From Haliotis asinina (lineage: Eukaryota > Mollusca > Gastropoda > Lepetellida > Haliotidae), in contig NC_090283.1 in assembly GCF_037392515.1 (NCBI RefSeq), positions 32,814,249-32,878,248 on the forward strand: DNA of 64,000 nt, written 5' to 3'. Below are positions 37,001-48,069 of this stretch, one piece after another. Position numbers and translations under genes: made by a program. The stretch's first letter is position 1; each line of letters starts with the position of its first letter. The notes under the pieces are model-generated. The model did not search any database and had not been told where the DNA came from. It saw only the letters and a list, made by a program, of their open reading frames with translations.

Positions 37001-38299
37001 AAATATTGTAATTTGTTTTCATAAGTTTGGTAATCTATGTTACAACACTGGTGAAATAAGCTTTAATTAACATCATGTAAATCTTTTCTTGAGACACACT
37101 GACCATTCACCTTTTCAAGTCAGTCTAGTTGCCTTTGTTCCCAATATTTTAAATTCATATTTTAGATATTTTGATCTACTTTAGGTTTATACACTTTTGA
37201 ATACTGCAGTTCTTGAGAGTGAATCACATACTGAGATTGATGACTGTGTGAATGAAAAGTAATAGTGGATGTTTTTTATCTTTAAAGTGGATAAGTAGTG
37301 AATAATTACTCTGTGAAGTCTTTTGAATACTGACTTTAACACTTGCATGGTGTTGATATGAACCTGCACTTACAATGAAATTTCACCTGAAATGGTCCCC
37401 TTTGAGGTCAAGACCTGTGATTTTTAGTGCAACATGGTTGGCTATTGTATTAACATATGATGATTGAGATGATAACTGTATATTTGCTAAAACTGGTTGT
37501 AAATGCTGACTTGTAACACTTACTAGCTGGAATGAAACTGTGCCCAAAATGTAGCTTTACCCAAATCAGGCCCCTGTGATTCTTAGTACAACATGTTTGT
37601 CATCATGCTTACATGTTGTACAATGAACCCATGGATTACATTTGCAAAGAATGCTGTGAATAATGACTGAGTTTTGGGGACACAATTGGCAAGTAATTGA
37701 ATTAACAGTGTTTTGCAACCCTAATTGGGCCCCTTGTGGTTAAAACAGTATGATTGACATTGATATGTTTTTCAGCATGACTACCTGTCGTAAAACTGCG
37801 GTAATTTGTATGTAAATAAAATGACAGTTGTAAATAAGCCATTATGGCACACTGATATTTCAGACTTTGTGTTATTTTTCATGGGAACTGATAAAACCCA
37901 TTCTGGGCCCCCACTGCAGTAAAATTACACCTCAGAACATATAAAATATAGCATTTTTATGCAAAGCTAACTTGTCTCTAAACAAATAACATGTTTTCAG
38001 CCAATTCTGTTAGTGGGCCAAAAACCACCCTTATCATACCTTGTCCTTTAGGTCATATAGTCTCGTAGGACGAGAAACGTTCTACTGGATATATTATTTT
38101 CTGGAATGTCAGTGCATTGCACTGTTCTACAAGGGTAGATGTTTTCATAGAGTAGTATGGAGTCATGTTTTATTATTCAGTGACTATTCTTGCAATTACA
38201 GGGCATGTCTATTCAATAGGTGAAAGTCGGTATGGCTCCAAGCGTTTCTGCCCCCGGTGTAATCAGAAGGCATCACAGAATATTTTGAAGATGAATTGA
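28068..38299 (+). CDS. ZNFX1-like: ZNFX1-like RNA helicase, gene 2, with expanded repeats
   Basis: Model: exons 28068-28105, 28566-35386 and 38202-38299, about 2318 aa. Exon 1 (MERETGDAITDG plus AG) joins the acceptor TTTTTAACAATTAG in phase 2, as in its paralogues. The N-terminus lacks the RGG region of genes 1 and 3. Instead it has about eleven 40-residue repeats (NWRDRCPGGPNNKKHIGFKT core). Then comes KDPSTILLLL, aligned with KDPSTIVMTL of genes 1 and 3, the helical region, and an SF1 helicase with GPPGTGKT (about 981), EEAAEVLEG (1350), GDHKQLRPNP, QHRMRPEIS and VDNYQGEEND. The NFX1-finger region (from about 1600) contains a 53-residue unit in three copies. The last exon carries a shortened RZ finger. 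The extra length over human ZNFX1 is explained by these two expansions. Confidence 0.93.
28790..30010 (+). repeat. 120-bp coding tandem repeat in gene 2
   Basis: About eleven units of 40 codons, each starting near NWRDRCPGG and ending DATST. The units from about 29041 to 29760 are almost identical at the DNA level, while outer units are more diverged. This indicates recent expansion or gene conversion in the centre. The antisense frame (LLFGPPGHRSLQL) is a shadow. The peptide is hydrophilic and probably disordered. Confidence 0.96.
33541..34015 (+). repeat. Triplicated NFX1 zinc-finger unit in gene 2
   Basis: Three 159-bp units start at 33541, 33700 and 33859. Each encodes a CSKGHPCPRLCHEKC finger followed by PVQKIIPSCGHEQIVPCF. 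Genes 1 and 3 have a single counterpart. The reading frame is kept, so the protein gains two extra fingers. Confidence 0.95.
36094..36196. repeat. Foldback with 33-bp arms
   Basis: 36094-36126 (TGTGAGCAAAAGCGTGACCC...) pairs with 36164-36196 with two mismatches and a 37-nt spacer. It is small enough to be a MITE or a long hairpin in the intron transcript. Confidence 0.92.
36850..36925 (+). mobile_element. tRNA-like SINE head, diverged
   Basis: TGTAGCCTAATGGTTGCAAC (A-box region) and AAGTTCAAATCC (B-box-like) have the normal spacing. It is AT-shifted compared with the other SINE copies and is inside the inverted-repeat element. Confidence 0.5.
38202..38299 (+). CDS. ZNFX1-like: Terminal exon of gene 2, shortened RZ finger
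   Basis: Donor CATG|GTAAGT (35387) and acceptor TTGCAATTACAG (38201) join in phase 1 to give CCHGHVYSIGESRYGSKRFC and PRCN before a stop. The GHVYSIG and CPRC landmarks are present. The IGG-GH tail is absent, as in gene 1. Confidence 0.85.
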
Positions 38300-41200
38300 T
38301 TATTATTATCATTATGTGACTTATACTATGAAGAGGCTGGTGCGAAACCAAACATCAACATACGTGTTGTGAATATGGAACTGTTTTCTACTTCACTTGC
38401 ACGTGGCAGTTCCTATGTGATGTTGCAAGAACTGGCGAGAGAACAGAGATGGAGAGGTACCGACTCTGTATGTGCAGTGGTTTCAACAGCTGTGCTACGC
38501 TGCGCCCATAACGCATGCGCAGTGAATAGTTTCACGGAACTTGAAACAGTATGTATGCCCGGAGTATGAGGTCTTGAGCAGCAGTCTAATCTTGGTTGTT
38601 TAAATAATCTAGTCGTCACGTAAAAACAACTTGTTGATTGTGGTAAGCAGTCTGTGTCACAGAGAAAGCTCAGTGTCTGGTTTATTGACACCTATGTGTC
38701 TGCCTGCTGTCTGCTAAGACAACATACACGGCTTCAATCACTGACCACATGGTATTTGAACTATACGCCATAAACAAAATAAATTGATTTTTGACTCCTG
38801 CATCCGAGTCCTGTCTCTGCCACATTATGCAATTAGGCAGGTGTGATACTTATACACATGACATGTTTTATGTCTGTAGTGTGCAAACAAACTACATCCA
38901 TTTTTCTCCAATGACTAGATCGGATGGAAACTGGTGCAAACTTTTGTCAATTTCAAGTCCTGTTTTTACTTGGACAGTGACAGTTTCCAGTAAAGAGTTC
39001 ACCATCTCTACTGATATGATTTTTGATTGGATCGAACGGAAATTCAGAGACCATGTACTTACAAAACCCAAAATCTCTATATACATTCTTTATGGATAAC
39101 ACCTTCTTCTAGTTACATGATTTTGTTTGACAACTGTATATGAATCCATACTGAAACGGTGAATCAAGTACAATAAATGAAGTTGTTATCCGTAAAGAAT
39201 ATTACGCTCTTGTGACTCGCCATAATTCTAAAATGCCCCTCAAACAGATCATCTTTCTGTACACACAATGAGCCCTCAGCGTATCGGCAAATGAACCAGC
39301 CAATCGGAAGCCATCGTTACACTTGAGTGCCCATCCACCCGCTGTGACTGGGTTCGGTCTCCCACTGGCTTCTTTTCGAGGGAAGTAAGCCCAAGTACAA
39401 AATATTGCACTTTTGAATCGAGATTGTACGCTTATAATTTTGTTTATTTGAATTTTTACATACAGCAATGTATGTTATATACCATGAATAAGTAATAATT
39501 GTGTTTTAATTATGTTTGAGTTTTTGGTTGCATGTGACCTTTAATGTTCATGTAAAGCTCCCTGATCTCTAAAATGTAGCTGTTTTGATCAGAGGACAAG
39601 ACTGACTGAAATCATGCACCCTGTTGTATTTTCATCTGGATAGCCTTCTCGAGTTCACACAAGATGTGTAACAACATTGTTTTGTCCTCTGTGTACATGT
39701 ATGTTATGGCGGTTGAACATGGACTTTCTTCTGGGTTTGCCACCACTGTCAAGCCAGTGGATTTCACGAAAGTAATAAACGTCTGCGACGAGAATCTGAA
39801 TCACTTTCCGAGCCCATATAATCTATTCGTATATAGCACAGAGCCTACTCAATGTTATCATGAATATCTCAGTGTGAGGACTGTTTATCAGTGAGATAGG
39901 GTACATTTATGTTCCCTAGCCTCCTTGGGAAAAGTTCCGAGCCCATATAATATATTCGTTTATAACATAGAGCCTACTCAGTGTTATCATGAATATCTCA
40001 ATCTGAGGACAGTGAGATAGGGTACATTTATGTTCCCTAGCCTCCTTGGGAAAAGTTAGTGCTACAATCCCCGTGACTGTGGATATGTAATTGAAACCAA
40101 TAACATAGGTAATATTTGTGGAAAGTAGTGTTCATTAGGACACTGAGTCTTCATACAACAGATGTAATTAGGTTATTTTCGTAACATATATGCCTCATTA
40201 TCTTAGTTCATGTCCCATATTTTGATTGGATATTTTTCAAACCAGTAATTTCAAATTCATTATACTTGAACACATTCAGCATACGCCTCGTTACACGTTC
40301 TGACAAATAGTTTGATGTATTTTAGGATGTGCTTTTAGGATAAATGTTTATTGTATTTGTTAATGTACATAGAGAGATTTATGTTGGCTATCACACACTT
40401 AAATACGTCCCCCTCATCCTCTGTAAGGAGGTCAAACTTTTTGCTAGTAGCCTGGTTTTAATTGGTAAGAATGAATCTGTTGAACCTACTGTCTTCATGT
40501 TTTAAATATGGTCTGTTTGGTTTTATTTTGGAACTGTGATATACCCACCTGTGTTACTGTCTTCTGTCAACAGATAATTTTTGAATCATTATCTAATTTT
40601 CGTCGCTACATTGCCGTAATATTGTCGACACAATGTAACATTTTAACTTACTTGCACACTTAAAACAATATGTTGCTATGTGTATATTTGCACTGATTTT
40701 GACACCAAAAGGTATATTATGTATATTACGTATATATTATATATTATTATATATTATGTATTAAAATATGTGAATATTTAGCAAGATTCATAACGTGAAG
40801 TTCAACATGAATTTGATGATTCATCCACGCAAATATATATGCTACTCAAATTTATGTTAAAGCCATGGATGGGGCAGAGATTGTATGCTGGTGTTGACAA
40901 CCATATATTTATATTGTTACAAGCCAATAAGACATGATTTAATAAGACAACAGATACGTCCCAAGTATCTGTAAAAGTATATTGTTTCAATTTCGTACCA
41001 TATTGCTGTCAAACAAGAGTATGACATGACAGACATTTCAATGCACTTGACTTAATGTTTTAAAGTTAGTTACACTGATGTGTGCTTGCTGCATGATGAA
41101 TCAAATCAAGAAATGTCATTTAATGAAATCTAATGTAGTTGTTGTTTTAAGAATGAATATCTGCAGTCTTGGTTTGAGTGGTGACAACCTCTGGTTTTCA

Positions 41201-41346
41201 TTTTTAATACATCTGTCCAGTTGCTTTTTGTCAGTTTAATAATAGACACAATATGTTGGTATGTACGCGTTTATGTGTTATTAATTTGAATTAGTTACCA
41301 ATTTTGATGAAAGGATTAAGCAGTATGAGGACATATTATATATACG

Positions 41347-41447
<101 letters not shown>

Positions 41448-42228
41448 ATTAAATGTTTAGACTCACTTAAAGCACTCACTATTATATTTAGTTACATCGA
41501 AGATACATTTCCACAGTTTTTGGGGGGAACCAGCTGCAAGCTTTGTTCAGATAAACTTCACGAGGATCATGCATCAAATTGCTGAAAAGCATGTGTAAAT
41601 ATCGTGAATGTGAACAGCTGCGTATTTAGCGTAAACTGTTGTAAAGAATTCGTCAATTAACACAGTTTCATCATGTATTTTCGTCACTATGTGGCTGTGA
41701 TATTGCCGATATGACGTAAAGTATTATGGAACTTATGCCAGTAATCGTTTCAGTGATACGAATATGTTTTACAATACCTTTAAACAGTTTAGAATGTTAT
41801 GATATTATGCAAAATCTATTTTAGAACAGCTGACTGAATTCCAAGTAAGTGGGAACATTGTCATACGTGTGCACTTTAGCTTAATAAAACTGTCAAACAA
41901 CAATTGCCAATTTATATGTTTATGACGGACCCAGTAGTTCGAACAGATCACCGTTTCGCGAACACTTGAAATCATCACGTTTTGAACGTAATTAAGAAAC
42001 TCCTGATATCAGCAGAATCTACAGTCGATTTTACTTTCGGTAGAGTTTTATTCAGCACGTGGAAAGGGTTTATGGATTTTGATTACAACAGGTGGATGAA
42101 ATTCGCATGAAGCAATACAATAAATGCTTTGTCGATCATCGCAAAATCAGTATTGCTTGCATTGTATTTGACTGTGACAAACATTGATATCATGATATAG
42201 AAGCATTAATGCCGTTGTCATTACATAC

Positions 42229-42288
<60 letters not shown>
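42229..42288. repeat. (CA)n microsatellite
   Basis: About 29 uninterrupted CA units. Confidence 0.97.
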
Positions 42289-42289
<1 letters not shown>

Positions 42290-42521
42290 GAATACATTAC
42301 CTAATATTATGTGCATGATTTGCGAAAGTGTTTGAAATTGTAAGACAGATGTTCCCTGCCGAGCGTTCCGACCCCTCCTTGTTCCAGGGTTCAATGGGTT
42401 TGTGTTAGGAATACCAAATATGTCTTTTGGAACCCTTATTTTGCTCTTTGGTGACCAACGTTACGAGTCGTTTATATCTGTTTCGTTAACGTTATGTGTG
42501 TGTGCAGTCATGTAACTACAA

Positions 42522-42800
42522 TGTCGTGAGTGATTGAGTTTAGTTTTAAGCCGCCCCCAGTAATATTCCAGCTTCGGTCAGTAATTGATAGGGTCTGGAC
42601 CTGACAATCCAGTGATCAACAGCATGAGCATCGGGATCGATGGCGTGTGTCAAACCAAGTCAACGAGCCTGACCGTCCGATCCTTTTAGTCGCCTCTTAC
42701 GACAAGCATAGTCGCCTTTTCGTGGCAAGTGTGGGTTGCTGAAGCCCTATTCACGGGTCTCGTTACAAGTGACGCTGATCGAAACTCACTCACTCATTTA
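42522..42800 (+). mobile_element. SINE-type repeat, abalone-like family, long copy
   Basis: It begins GTGAGTGATTGAGTTTAGTT and continues through AGTAATATTCCAGC, GTCTGGACCTGACAATCCAG, CAACAGCATGAGCATCGGG, TTTTAGTCGCCTCTTACGAC and GTGGGTTGCTGAAGCC to an ACTCACTCA end. I recall this body as characteristic of abalone repeats, which is the main clue to the organism. Confidence 0.78.
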
Positions 42801-43279
42801 GATATTATAATATCGTTGTTTGTTGAAACAGACCTTGATGTCGCTTATCACTGCTCAACGGCTGTTTTTGCCCATCTTGTCATTCGTCAAGACAGTTTAA
42901 CCATCGCGCCATATTACACACACAATGTACTGTACTGATGTTTATTAAATCGACAATGCCTTCCGTACTCACTGCGTAGCTCTAAATTAGTTATAAATAT
43001 TGCTGTGGATGGACATGTTAAATGTCATTTTACTTCCTATTAACATTACGCGCCTGTGAAGAGCACATTTGGACGTCATTAATTCATAATCAGGCAGATA
43101 ATCTCGTGACGTCGTGCTTTTTTGTACATATATTTGGACTGAAAGGTTGTTTCAAAATAATTGCATGATTTCCTCAGATATCGACTCATATGGATTGTGT
43201 CACTTGGATTAGGATATATATCGTGAAAATGATATGTTCAAGGCAGTATTATAAATTAGATGATAGACCAACATAGACA

Positions 43280-46200
43280 CAGTTTAAGCAAACTTAGCCT
43301 CGGTACTTTCCGTTACACTCCACTACTGAGTCTAACAAAACCTTATGGGAGGTCGCGTCAAGTAACCTTTGAGATTGACCAATCAGAACATAGCTTACCA
43401 GATCGCGAAAGTGGACATTCGCACGTACCTTTTGAACTTTATATCTCGAAAAGGTTCGTACCCGAACGATTCCGAATGCTGTTTGAGGAACGATCGCTTC
43501 CGGGTGATGCACACGACGCACGTTACAACCATGACAACGGTGAGTAAACAGTCGCTGAAAATGATGTTTTTGGCCATATTCAAGGATGCCAGCTTGTGGA
43601 AATATTAGCTAATGGTAACCATGTCAATAGAATCCGCAAAGCGTATATACTGCAGGTCAAATAACTGTGTTATATGCGGATTCATATTTGTGGAGACATC
43701 CGTGTCAGTGACCTGAATAATTTGTAAGTCCCTCCGGTCCCTGAGTAGTAGCCGTTGTCTGATTGGTTAAATCTATTTAACCGTCTCGCTATTGATTGGA
43801 CGGTCATAGGTCTCTCAAAGGCTGACGCGACCTTCTACTGGTAAATACATATAAGATGATCCACGACCTGACAAATGACCCCACTTTGCATACTTGGGAA
43901 CGCCCCACAGAAAAATCCACTTGAAACAAGAGGGAGACAGGTTGTCTGATAAATATCGAGAAGTTCATTTTCCCCGTGCGGTTCACGCATGAAATGTTAT
44001 AGCACACTCGATTTGGGAACAGGTACAATCCCAACGAATTGAATCAACACAATATACTGAGCAAATATGTTTAGGACCACCGATCCATTTCACGAAGCAA
44101 ATGCCATTTTCCTGTTTTTTTTAAAAACAAAATTGTTGAATATCTAAAATGTTTGTCAATGCCCCAATCATCTATTTGTCGTCGTCTTAACTAAAGGTTA
44201 GCGTGGAATATCAGTATCTTATGCCTGAAATTGCAGTCTTATCATTCGAAGGAATGTGCGGTGTTTTTTTAATGGGTAAAGTTGACTTTTCGTCTGCTAA
44301 ATATTAAATAGATAATAACTACATATAGTTAATTGTGTTTCATTTAACCTTTTAATATGTGAAAAGTTATCTGTTACTGAATGGTGGTGGCTAAATCAGA
44401 GTAGCAAGGGGGAAATATATTTATCTCATAATTTTGTGCCTATTTCTCTGTACGAGCTGATTTGCATCCATAATTCCGCTGGTGATCGACCGGGAATACA
44501 TGTCTTGGAAATTTATATAACCGGTTCCAGAGAAATGGCTAGTATTCAAACAATATTTCCAAATTTCTGTCATATTTTTATAATGGTCACCAAAATTGTG
44601 TACAGAAACCTGTAAGTACCTTTTGACATTGATAAGTCAGTGAGAAATATCTTTGTACACAAATTTGTCGGTTTGGGGATTACTCAGTACCAGACTCAGT
44701 AGATTTATCAGTGACTAAAAAAATATAAAATACAGACAACTCACCAAAGATTACTCTTTTTTATGACAAAGTATGGGAACAGTAAAAACTTGATACAGCA
44801 TGTGTCAATTATCATACAAGACACAACATTGCTGGAAAATTAGGTGGATTTATTGATTTATGCTTTAATTATCACTCTCTGAATCAGTCTCGGTGTCTGA
44901 ATCACTTGCAAGTCCTAAGTCAATCACTAGTCTGTCAATTTCCCTATCGACTGCGATTTCACGTTGCCAGTAACCATCATCAGTTGTTTTAACATGTTTA
45001 CAACATTCCGACCATTCTTTTGCACCGATTGCAGACATCCTTTCATTTATGGCAACTCTGAAGGAACTTTTTGTGAACTGCAAGTTTTGTGAAGCGACAT
45101 AATTTTTCACATTTGCCCAAATTAACTCAATCGGGTTTAGTTCTGCGTGGTATGGAGGGAGACGTAGTACATCATGACCATGTTGCTTGAACATCGTGTC
45201 TACACTGTAGACAGGGCCCGATTTGCTGGATTTTGCAAGAAACAATAGTTCGGCTTTAAGCATTTTCTCATCAAATGAGATATTGTGCCTTTGTAGCCAC
45301 GCTTTTAAGTCATCTTTTCTGTTGGCGGTTGTCGGACATTTGTCCACCTGCTTGCTATGATATGGTGCATTATCCATAACGATGACAGTGCGCAGGGGAA
45401 GGTTTGGGATCAAATTTTCCTGGAGCCATTTGGAAAAATTATCAAAGTTCATCTCGCCATGATAGTCTGCTGATTTGAGTTTGGAATCAAAAACAAGCAC
45501 AGCATTTGGAACAAAACCGTTTTCACCCCCTGCATGAACCACAATAAGCCGAGGTCCGGTGCCAGACGGAGGTTGAACTCCATTTATTACGACTTCACCC
45601 TCAAGTTACCAACACTTGCAACCATGTTTCATCGATAAAGATGAGTGTTCGATTTTCTTCTCTGTATTTCTTTATTGCACTCAAGTATTGCAAACGCTTG
45701 GAAACATGAAAAGTTTACGGTTTGACTGCGTTTTTTGCCACCTAAACCCCATGTCTTTGAGATTTTTTCGAAAACTTTCCTTAGAACCCTTGTAGTTCAA
45801 CTGGCACTTTGCCATATCATACATCGTATCCAGAGTGGGTAGTTGTTTTTTTACGCCATATAAACTTTGTACAAATTGACGGACTGCACACCGGTCGAAA
45901 TCATCAAGTTTGTAACTGCAAGTTTTGGGTTTGCGCAACTGGGTGGGACTGATAAATGAAGGTCCACTCGCACTCCTACCACCTTCTGCCTTAATGCGCT
46001 TTAAAGTTGCCGTTGAGAGTCCAGTAGCAAGGCTACTTTGTAAAAGAGAATCTGTTTTGGTTGCACATTTTTTGTCCATATGCATGATAACATTGTATGC
46101 TATCTCCCTTGCCTGAGAATTAACTATTTGCCCATGTTTTCCTGACTTGGACATTTTTTACTACAACTGAAATCTGTTTAACAGTATTGAGAGAGGTGTA

Positions 46201-46472
46201 AAACAGTAGCGAGACAGGCGTTTCACAGTACTGAGACAGGTGTTAATCAGTAGCGGTGTTGATGTCATGTCACGGTTAACATGTATTGCATGTGCATTAT
46301 CGTCAAGCTACCTGTAGCAGCCAAGTGTACTCGCCCAATTCGTTATACCGCCTCTCTTGTCACAGATGCATTCAGTGCGCAGGATCATCTAATATGCGTC
46401 TAGCATTACTAGGTTTTGTTAGACTCAGTGGTGGAGTGTAACGAATAACACTGAGTAAGTGTACTTAGACTG
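43280..46472 (-). mobile_element. 3.2-kb DNA transposon with IS630/Tc1-type transposase and 9-bp flanking repeats
   Basis: Terminal inverted repeats of about 62 bp: left CAGTTTAAGC ... CGTTACACTCC ... GAGTCTAACAAAACC (43280-43342), right complement CAGTCTAAGT ... (46412-46472). The innermost 30 bp match almost fully. Outside them the same nine bases, ACATAGACA, lie on both sides (43271-43279 and 46473-46481), as expected of a target duplication. The transposase gene is on the minus strand in the right half and is broken. Confidence 0.85.
44865..46154 (-). pseudogene. Decayed IS630/Tc1-type (DDE_3) transposase
   Basis: The N-terminal part (45681-46154, 157 codons) has a helix-turn-helix-like segment (ATGLSTATLKRIKAEGG) and KLDDFDRCAVRQ ... 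KKQLPTLD, a pattern I know from invertebrate DDE_3 transposases. The first catalytic Asp is in FIDETW near 45620. The C-terminal part (44865-45542) has VMDNAPYHS (D57 of that segment) and LPPYHAELNPIELIW (E139). Between 45543 and 45715 the frame breaks at least twice, and an in-frame stop follows a W codon, so no complete protein can be made. The tail is acidic (SDSDTETDSESDN). Confidence 0.88.
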
Positions 46473-46481
46473 ACATAGACA

Positions 46482-47350
46482 TTACTGTGGAACACAGAGA
46501 AAAGATACACGCAGCCACATATTCTATAGCATAATAACTAAACTGACATTTAAAGCTTGTTAATAATTATTTTGAGCCGGTTTTACAATTCTAATGTTTT
46601 ATTTAAGTGGGTAATTTTCCTAATATACGTAAACTGTTCCTTTAATAAAGAACATGGCTTTCAACCCCCATCCCGTAAACGCTGAAACCCCCCACTCCAT
46701 AAATCTGTATTCACGCTTTTGCATGTAACCCTGGTCTTCTCGGTGAACGAATTGTTACGGATCATCCAAAAGATCGTAAATAAGGCTTACGGAGTAGCGT
46801 CCCTTGCATAGCTTGTCCGTGCACTAATGCTGAAATTTATTGGCCTGTATTTCTCCTCCACCCAGACAACCTAAAGCACCCGTGACAGTTAATATACACA
46901 CGCACACGAACACGCACGCGCACAAGCAGACGCATGTACACACACATCTGTTTTCGATTCCCGGCTCGAGCACTTTTCTTTTCTCTCTCCAGTTGATGTA
47001 AGTATATGATGGATATTACGAAACTACAACACTGACATGCTTTTCGATAAACTTGAAACTACATCAAGCGACTGAGATAGATACCGTTTCTTCACAAGGT
47101 TGTCTGTTTTATCCAGTTTCAATGAAACCCTGATAAACCCCAACCTCTCCCTGCCAGCGTCACGACTATATATAGACGCTCGCGTAACATTTGGAAATTC
47201 CAGGTACAGTCGATACGTCGAGTGACATTCATTAGATGCCCCGTAACCACACAGATCGTGGTGACATGACAAAACGTGTCATATATATCAGTTGTATGAG
47301 TCACGTGATAACACCTGCCGTAATCAAGCATACACGACCTGTAGTAAACA
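46482..47350. other. Intergenic DNA before gene 3
   Basis: No exon seen. There is an impure CACACGCACACG tract at about 46892-46945. Nothing else stands out. Confidence 0.5.
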
Positions 47351-47450
47351 GAAACGAAAACGAAAATAGAGTGATTAGGCTGAAATTCTGATGACGTCAC
47401 AGCTCTTAGACAGTTCCTGGAAAGCCCATGTTGCAGTGCCTTGTATATAA
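47351..47450 (+). promoter_or_regulatory. Candidate promoter of ZNFX1-like gene 3 (IRF, CRE, STAT, TATA)
   Basis: GAAACGAAAACGAAAAT (47351-47367) is a tandem IRF/ISRE match. TGACGTCA is at 47392-47399, TTCCTGGAA (STAT-type) at 47414-47422 and TATATAA at 47444-47450. Initiation near 47475 and a donor GATG|GTAAGT at 47533/47534 would give a short non-coding exon, spliced over the 34-bp satellite to the acceptor TTATCTTTAG at 52631. This suggests induction by IRF/STAT-type antiviral signalling. It is the best supported of the three modules. Confidence 0.6.
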
Positions 47451-48069
47451 CAGTGGGTGTTGTGTGCTACTATCAGTTCTGGGAAATCTAAAATGTGATT
47501 TGGTAGAACTTGGAGGTCCCGTGAAGGCCGATGGTAAGTACAGTTAAGCTTGAAGGCACCTTCATGTCCCTCTGATCAACGAAACCCGATTTAGCCGTGT
47601 TTGATCGATCTTTATATGCAGGAATGTATGTGCATGTGATTCAATTACTGACGAATTGTTGCGGTTATTTTATCAACTGTCGATGTGGATACTAGTTTGA
47701 CAATGTATGTGAAGGTTACAAGCAAGATATGTTACGTGTAGTAAACACGGTTCATCGGTAGAGAGCCCGTACGTATTTCCTCAAATGCTTAAGGACAGGA
47801 TATTTGCTGTGTTTTGCATCATTCGAAAATTGTGTTTATTTTGATTATCTATTAGTACTGTTTTCACTGTGAGATATCTGGTACTTAAATATGGAACTGC
47901 CCAGAGATATTTCTAAGAATGGTGTTTCAAAATCGTAGATTAGCCTTTTGGACAGCCTTTACTACCAAAGCTTCCTTTTTCACCACTTTCTCCTCATGCG
48001 TGAAAGGCATGAATGAAAATCACCATGTCGCATATTTAGTATGTCTGTATCTCGCCATTTGACATGTAG

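Larger units (their letters stand above)
35857..38051. mobile_element. 2.2-kb terminal-inverted-repeat element in the last intron of gene 2
   Basis: The left end CTAAAGGACAAGGTATGATA (from 35857) recurs as its exact complement at 38032-38051. The similarity extends to about 39 bp (TTGGCCCAC) with six mismatches. The interior has no transposase frame. It holds a foldback (36094-36196), a tRNA-like SINE head (about 36850-36925) and loosely repeated segments (37380-37950, GCCCCTGTGATTCTTAGTAC). A target duplication is not obvious. It is probably a non-autonomous DNA transposon, family unknown. Confidence 0.7.

Noticed and set aside
43274-46477. TA target duplication for the 3.2-kb transposon
   Set aside because: A TA exists on both sides, but the bases between it and CAGT do not match as inverted repeats, while they match perfectly as part of a 9-bp direct repeat.
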